In this document: one piece after another, positions 60,309 to 64,000 of the stretch | Position numbering within the stretch: the stretch's first letter is position 1 | Layout: each line of letters starts with the position of its first letter | DNA from: Rhytidiadelphus loreus | Taxonomy: Eukaryota > Streptophyta > Bryopsida > Hypnales > Hylocomiaceae | Length of the DNA: 64,000 nucleotides | NCBI GenBank assembly: GCA_947034895.1 | Contig: OX344764.1 | Span: 22,878,001 to 22,942,000, forward strand | Reading direction: 5' to 3' | Made by a program: the position numbers and the translations under genes | Notes under the pieces: model-generated | The model's database searches: none | Told to the model about the DNA's origin: nothing | The model's input: only the letters and a program-made list of their open reading frames with translations

Positions 60309-60625
60309 TCAATTTTAAGAATTTAATAAATAAAAAAGTTGCACATGGTTTAGTTTGCTTTTTAGAACAATCTCATTGCTAGGGGTAGTGTGTTTCAATT
60401 CCATCTTAGAACTATCAACAATTTAGTTTTTCCCTCTATTTTGTACCTACTTCAATTTAACAATTTTTTAAAGAAAAAAAGTAATGGAGTATTTTTTATT
60501 TTTGTTTTTTGAACTCTCGACTCAATTCTTCAACAAAAACAAATTTAATTTTACAATTTGTATTAAGTTAAGAAGATTCAAAGCCTTATAATTTTGTCAA
60601 GCTACGAGCAAAAACAACTAGTTTT

Positions 60626-60923
60626 CATTAGAAGGGATTCAACCTCTTGGGAGGGCTATGAGTTCCCTTGGTCTGGGAACAACCCCCCAGCAGTCCCCAG
60701 CAGTTCGCAACAGTTCGCAAGTGTTGCCTGACGTGGCAAGGTGACTACCACGTCATTTTAAAAAAAATTCAAAAAATTCAACTCAATCTTTCATTTTGAA
60801 ATTTTGAAAAAAAAAAAAATCGAAAAAAAAAAATCTGACAATGGCCATTCCCGGACTATCGGGGGAACATCGCTAGGAACATGCCTGAGACGGCCCTCCC
60901 GACCCCCAAAATATCATCTAATG
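60626..60923. mobile_element. CATTAGA-type MITE, 298 bp
   Basis: Left end CATTAGAAGGGATTCAACC; right end CCCCAAAATATCATCTAATG, less well matched. The interior has 'cagcagttcgcaacagttcgca' repeats and 'tgacgtggca', also present in the 25623 copy. Confidence 0.65.
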
Positions 60924-61801
60924 CTTCAATTAAAATTTTTATTTCTTGTGATTGATATGATCAAAGTTTTGAAATTTCTTCCAACCATTTTCATACTAGT
61001 CTAATGTAAGATCCCATGGTTAGATATGCAAAAGAAGTAAATGTTTAAATTTTTATTGTTTGCATTGAAAATAGCAATTTTGAACGGTTTTAGACTCCAA
61101 AATGGTATTGGAACTTTAGGGTTGAAGGCATAGATTCCATCCATTCCAAACACATGTTATCCTCATTTCATACAATCAACTTTCTAAAGCAAGTAATTTT
61201 CTCCTTCATTTGAATTTTCAATATGTCAATACAAACAATTTAAAATGGGAGTTTGGATTGGATTGGAATGTTCTTTTTTAGTTCTAATCCTCAATTTGCT
61301 TAGAGGAACTACGTTGTTAAACATAATAAGGGGAGGACGGGATAGCTTGGACAAGAAATTGCCATTTGACCACTTGAGCTCATTGGCTCCCATCATGATC
61401 CTTCAAAGTCACCTTGAATATATGCAAATATACTATGCTAGAAGGCCGAAAAAACTACCATGTAAAGACATTGCAACATTTGGAGCACTCCTATGTTCCT
61501 AATGTACTCTTGTTCCTCTATTTCTTATGTCTCTTGGGCACACAATTAATGAAGCTCCCAACTAAAATCGCTCCAAAACAAAGGCACACTAAAGCCTTGA
61601 GTGGCTATAGCATGTTAGTGTCCAAAGTTTGGCAAGACTAGGCTCACTTTTCTATTCCATTGGCAACCAAATGAAGGAGTAACAAAGACAACATGAACTC
61701 AAATATATGCGTTCCAAGTTGTTATTCAATCCAAGAGTGCAAATATTCTTATGACATCATATTTTATCATGCTATGATTCTCATCAATCAAATACTTGTA
61801 C

Positions 61802-62683
61802 TTAACCCATAAAGTCCCAAGGATCCCTTCAAGGATACTTGAAGGTTTGGGCAAGTTTCTATAGTTTGAAGATTTTTGAAGATAGAAAAATATATTGGTA
61901 TTTTGGAGATATATATATTTTATTTCAATCAATGCATAGGAGCAAAAGTTATGCGACCTTGAGCTCAAAAAACAATTCATTGGGTAGCACAAAATGAATC
62001 ACAAAAACTCAAAATAATCTTTTTAAAATTATGTTCTCATAGAAAATACTTTTGTCTATATGGAAAGCTATGATTCATTCCATTTGGACTAGTGATAAGA
62101 AAATTATGGAGGATCTTGTTTGGGGTGTAGTTATAGCATCTTCTTTAAAACTCAACTTATAGTATTCATTTTGAGCTCAATTCAAAAAAATAAAATTCCT
62201 CATAGTTTAGTTTTCCTAATAGAACAAGCTCATTGTTGGAATTGGTCTATTTAAATTCCATCTTAGAACTATTAATGATTTAGTTTTCTATTCTATCTTA
62301 TACCTTCTTCTATACAATATTTTTTCAAGACTAAAAATCAAGTGTGAGTTTTTTGAATTTTTTTCTTCCAACTCTCAACTCAATTCTTCAATTTCAAAAA
62401 AAATTAATTCAAAATCTATGGTGCAAAAAAATTCAAGTTAAGAAGACTCAAAGTCAACAAATTTAGTTGAGTGACGTAAGAAACGATTTTCTTCACTAAT
62501 TTAAACTCAAATATCTTGCATCTTTGTAGTCAAAGTCTTTATTATTCTTTTGCATATTCTTTTGGAAGATCCTTTGTTTAGATATCAAAATACAAACAAA
62601 TTAAAAAAAAAAAAAATCTTTGCAATAGAAATGGCATTTTTTGTGGATTTTGTTAAGAATGGCTTTGAAGCTTTAGAGGTTAA
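61802..62683. mobile_element. TTAACC inverted-repeat element, 882 bp
   Basis: Left end TTAACCCATAAAGTCCCAAG; right end TTGAAGCTTTAGAGGTTAA. The internal blocks 'aggagcaaaagttatgc', 'atggaaagctatgattcattcc' and 'gcaatagaaatggca' are in the family order. Confidence 0.7.
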
Positions 62684-64000
62684 AATTATAACTACATCTA
62701 AATGTGACCTTATATATATGATGGCACCATACGCATATCATAGAAATTGATGAAGTGTTTTTGCATACTAGCAAAGATTGATGATGCAAATTATAAGTGG
62801 TAATATGAATTTGAAGTCACAATGAATTAGTTGTAAATTTTCAAAGAGATGAAGATCGTGGGTAGCTAAAATATATAACCTAGGTGAATCCAAAATTCAT
62901 CCTATGTACCTAAAGAAAAGATGTTTAGAGCATCAAAACATAACATGAAATTTAATTGAAAAAACTTTATTAAACTTCATCTTCTTACGAAGTCCCAAAC
63001 AAGAAACTTTATATAAAAGTAAAACTCAAAATAAAATTGAAATCATTATCATTGCCATTTCAAATTATTTTATAATCACAAAAGAACGTAGTTATATTTG
63101 TTGACAAAATAATGAAGGACATGTGAATGGACAAGGGTGAATGGTGAAACAATATTTATTCGAAAATTTATTTTTGAATAAGTGACATGTTTTAATAGGT
63201 AGTATCCTTTCATTAGCGAGGAAGAAATCGTAATTCCAATAAGTAGCACCTTTTAATAACTTCTTCAATTTCTTACTCATGAACTAAAAATAAGATTGAG
63301 TAAAATTTTCTATCTATAATTATAATTAATGTTGATAAAAATTCCATTCATCTCACTATTGACATGAATAAAGTTAGTTGAAATTGCTAAAATAAGATTG
63401 TATTAATGATTAGTAACATATCAAAATCTCATTTTAGAGCTAGTATTAGAATGTTTATTAAATTATTAACTCCTTCACAAGCATTCATTAACAATGTAAT
63501 AAGTAAATAAAAAATTCCAAAACTATGATCCATTAACCCCTAATTGTCCAATCAACAATTTTATATTTGTTGCCCAACTTTGGGCAGCATTTTCAAGCAG
63601 AAAAGACTATCTTTCCAGAACTTATTGTTTTTGTGCGAAATTGCATAGGGTTGTCTTTCTATTTTTATGTTAATACTATTGTACCCAAGTAAGGTAGGTG
63701 GCTCAAAAAGTGACACTTTAAGGGCTGTTGGGCCTTTTTGATGGATTTTATAGGCCCAAAAATATTTTCCCTTATTTTTCACTTGAAAAAGAATTGATGC
63801 GGAATTTAACACAAGTGGTTTCATATTTTTTGGAGCATTTATGAATTACTTATGAATTTCCAAAGAATTGTGCAGTAGGCACCTATTCTTGATCCTAGGC
63901 CTTGCAAAACCGAGTCACATACAGTCTAAAAAAAGATATGGCTTGACCCAAAACACTGCTGCATTCAAAAAGTATTACATAAGGTTCCTAAATGCAACTT
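62684..64000. other. Intergenic to window end
   Basis: AT-rich with no supported gene. A TAAGGTAGGTGGCTC end at about 63691 starts another TAAGGTAGG-family copy that may run to about 63860. Confidence 0.4.

Larger units (their letters stand above)
59739..61125. mobile_element. TTAACC inverted-repeat element with two nested MITEs
   Basis: Left end TTAATCCCTAAAGTCCCAAG; right end TTGGAACTTTAGGGTTGAA. Two CATTAGA-type MITEs are inserted (60007-60308 and 60626-60923), which accounts for its greater length than sister copies. Confidence 0.6.

Noticed and set aside
54781..64000. Scattered 60-95-codon frames in the right-hand repeat region
   Set aside because: They overlap inverted-repeat elements, have AT-driven compositions, and share no recognisable protein motif.
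1..64000. tRNA, rRNA, CRISPR arrays, LTR retrotransposons
   Set aside because: None seen. No reverse transcriptase, integrase or transposase motif was recognised in any frame, and no regularly spaced direct repeats other than the intron tandem arrays and the short tandem repeats listed.

Overview
The window is nuclear DNA from a land plant. It is AT-rich and repeat-laden, and the genes are split by many short GT-AG introns. It carries an N-terminally anchored acid invertase with the 9-nt mini-exon typical of plants, and a plant-type 3-ketoacyl-CoA synthase (KCS). The KCS has three introns, whereas flowering-plant KCS genes usually have none or one. That, and how far the other proteins diverge, makes me favour a seed-free plant (moss, liverwort or lycophyte). 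The species cannot be named from sequence alone.

Four protein genes could be reassembled exon by exon with consistent reading phase. (1) A KCS on the minus strand at 5.1-7.5 kb has 4 exons and 535 aa, for very-long-chain fatty acid elongation. (2) A 2-oxoglutarate/Fe(II) oxygenase of the isopenicillin-N-synthase-like fold lies on the minus strand at 35.0-39.8 kb, with 15 small exons and 359 aa. (3) An acid beta-fructofuranosidase lies on the plus strand at 41.1-47.6 kb, with 7 exons and 673 aa. (4) A divergent sulfite-oxidase-like molybdenum-cofactor enzyme lies on the minus strand at 48.35-53.7 kb, with 12 exons and 533 aa. Genes 2 and 3 are divergent and share a 1.2 kb upstream region. Genes 3 and 4 are convergent, with stop codons about 0.73 kb apart. 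Nothing suggests the four form a pathway.

The rest (about 0-5 kb, 8-35 kb and 54-64 kb) has no gene I can support. It is built largely of non-autonomous terminal-inverted-repeat elements. I see two CACTA-type MITEs with 3-bp target duplications, four elements with CATTAGA ends, a family of 0.6-1.7 kb elements ending TTAACCCCTAAAG, a dispersed family starting TAAGGTAGG, and several single foldbacks. No transposase, reverse transcriptase, rRNA or tRNA was recognised.

The most interesting object is the sulfite-oxidase-like gene. It keeps the cofactor cysteine, but two residues known to be catalytic in sulfite oxidases (the Arg of the RNHG motif and an active-site Tyr) are Cys and Phe. It also has extra cysteine clusters and a long C-terminal tail. 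Its introns hold copies of its own exon/intron edges.
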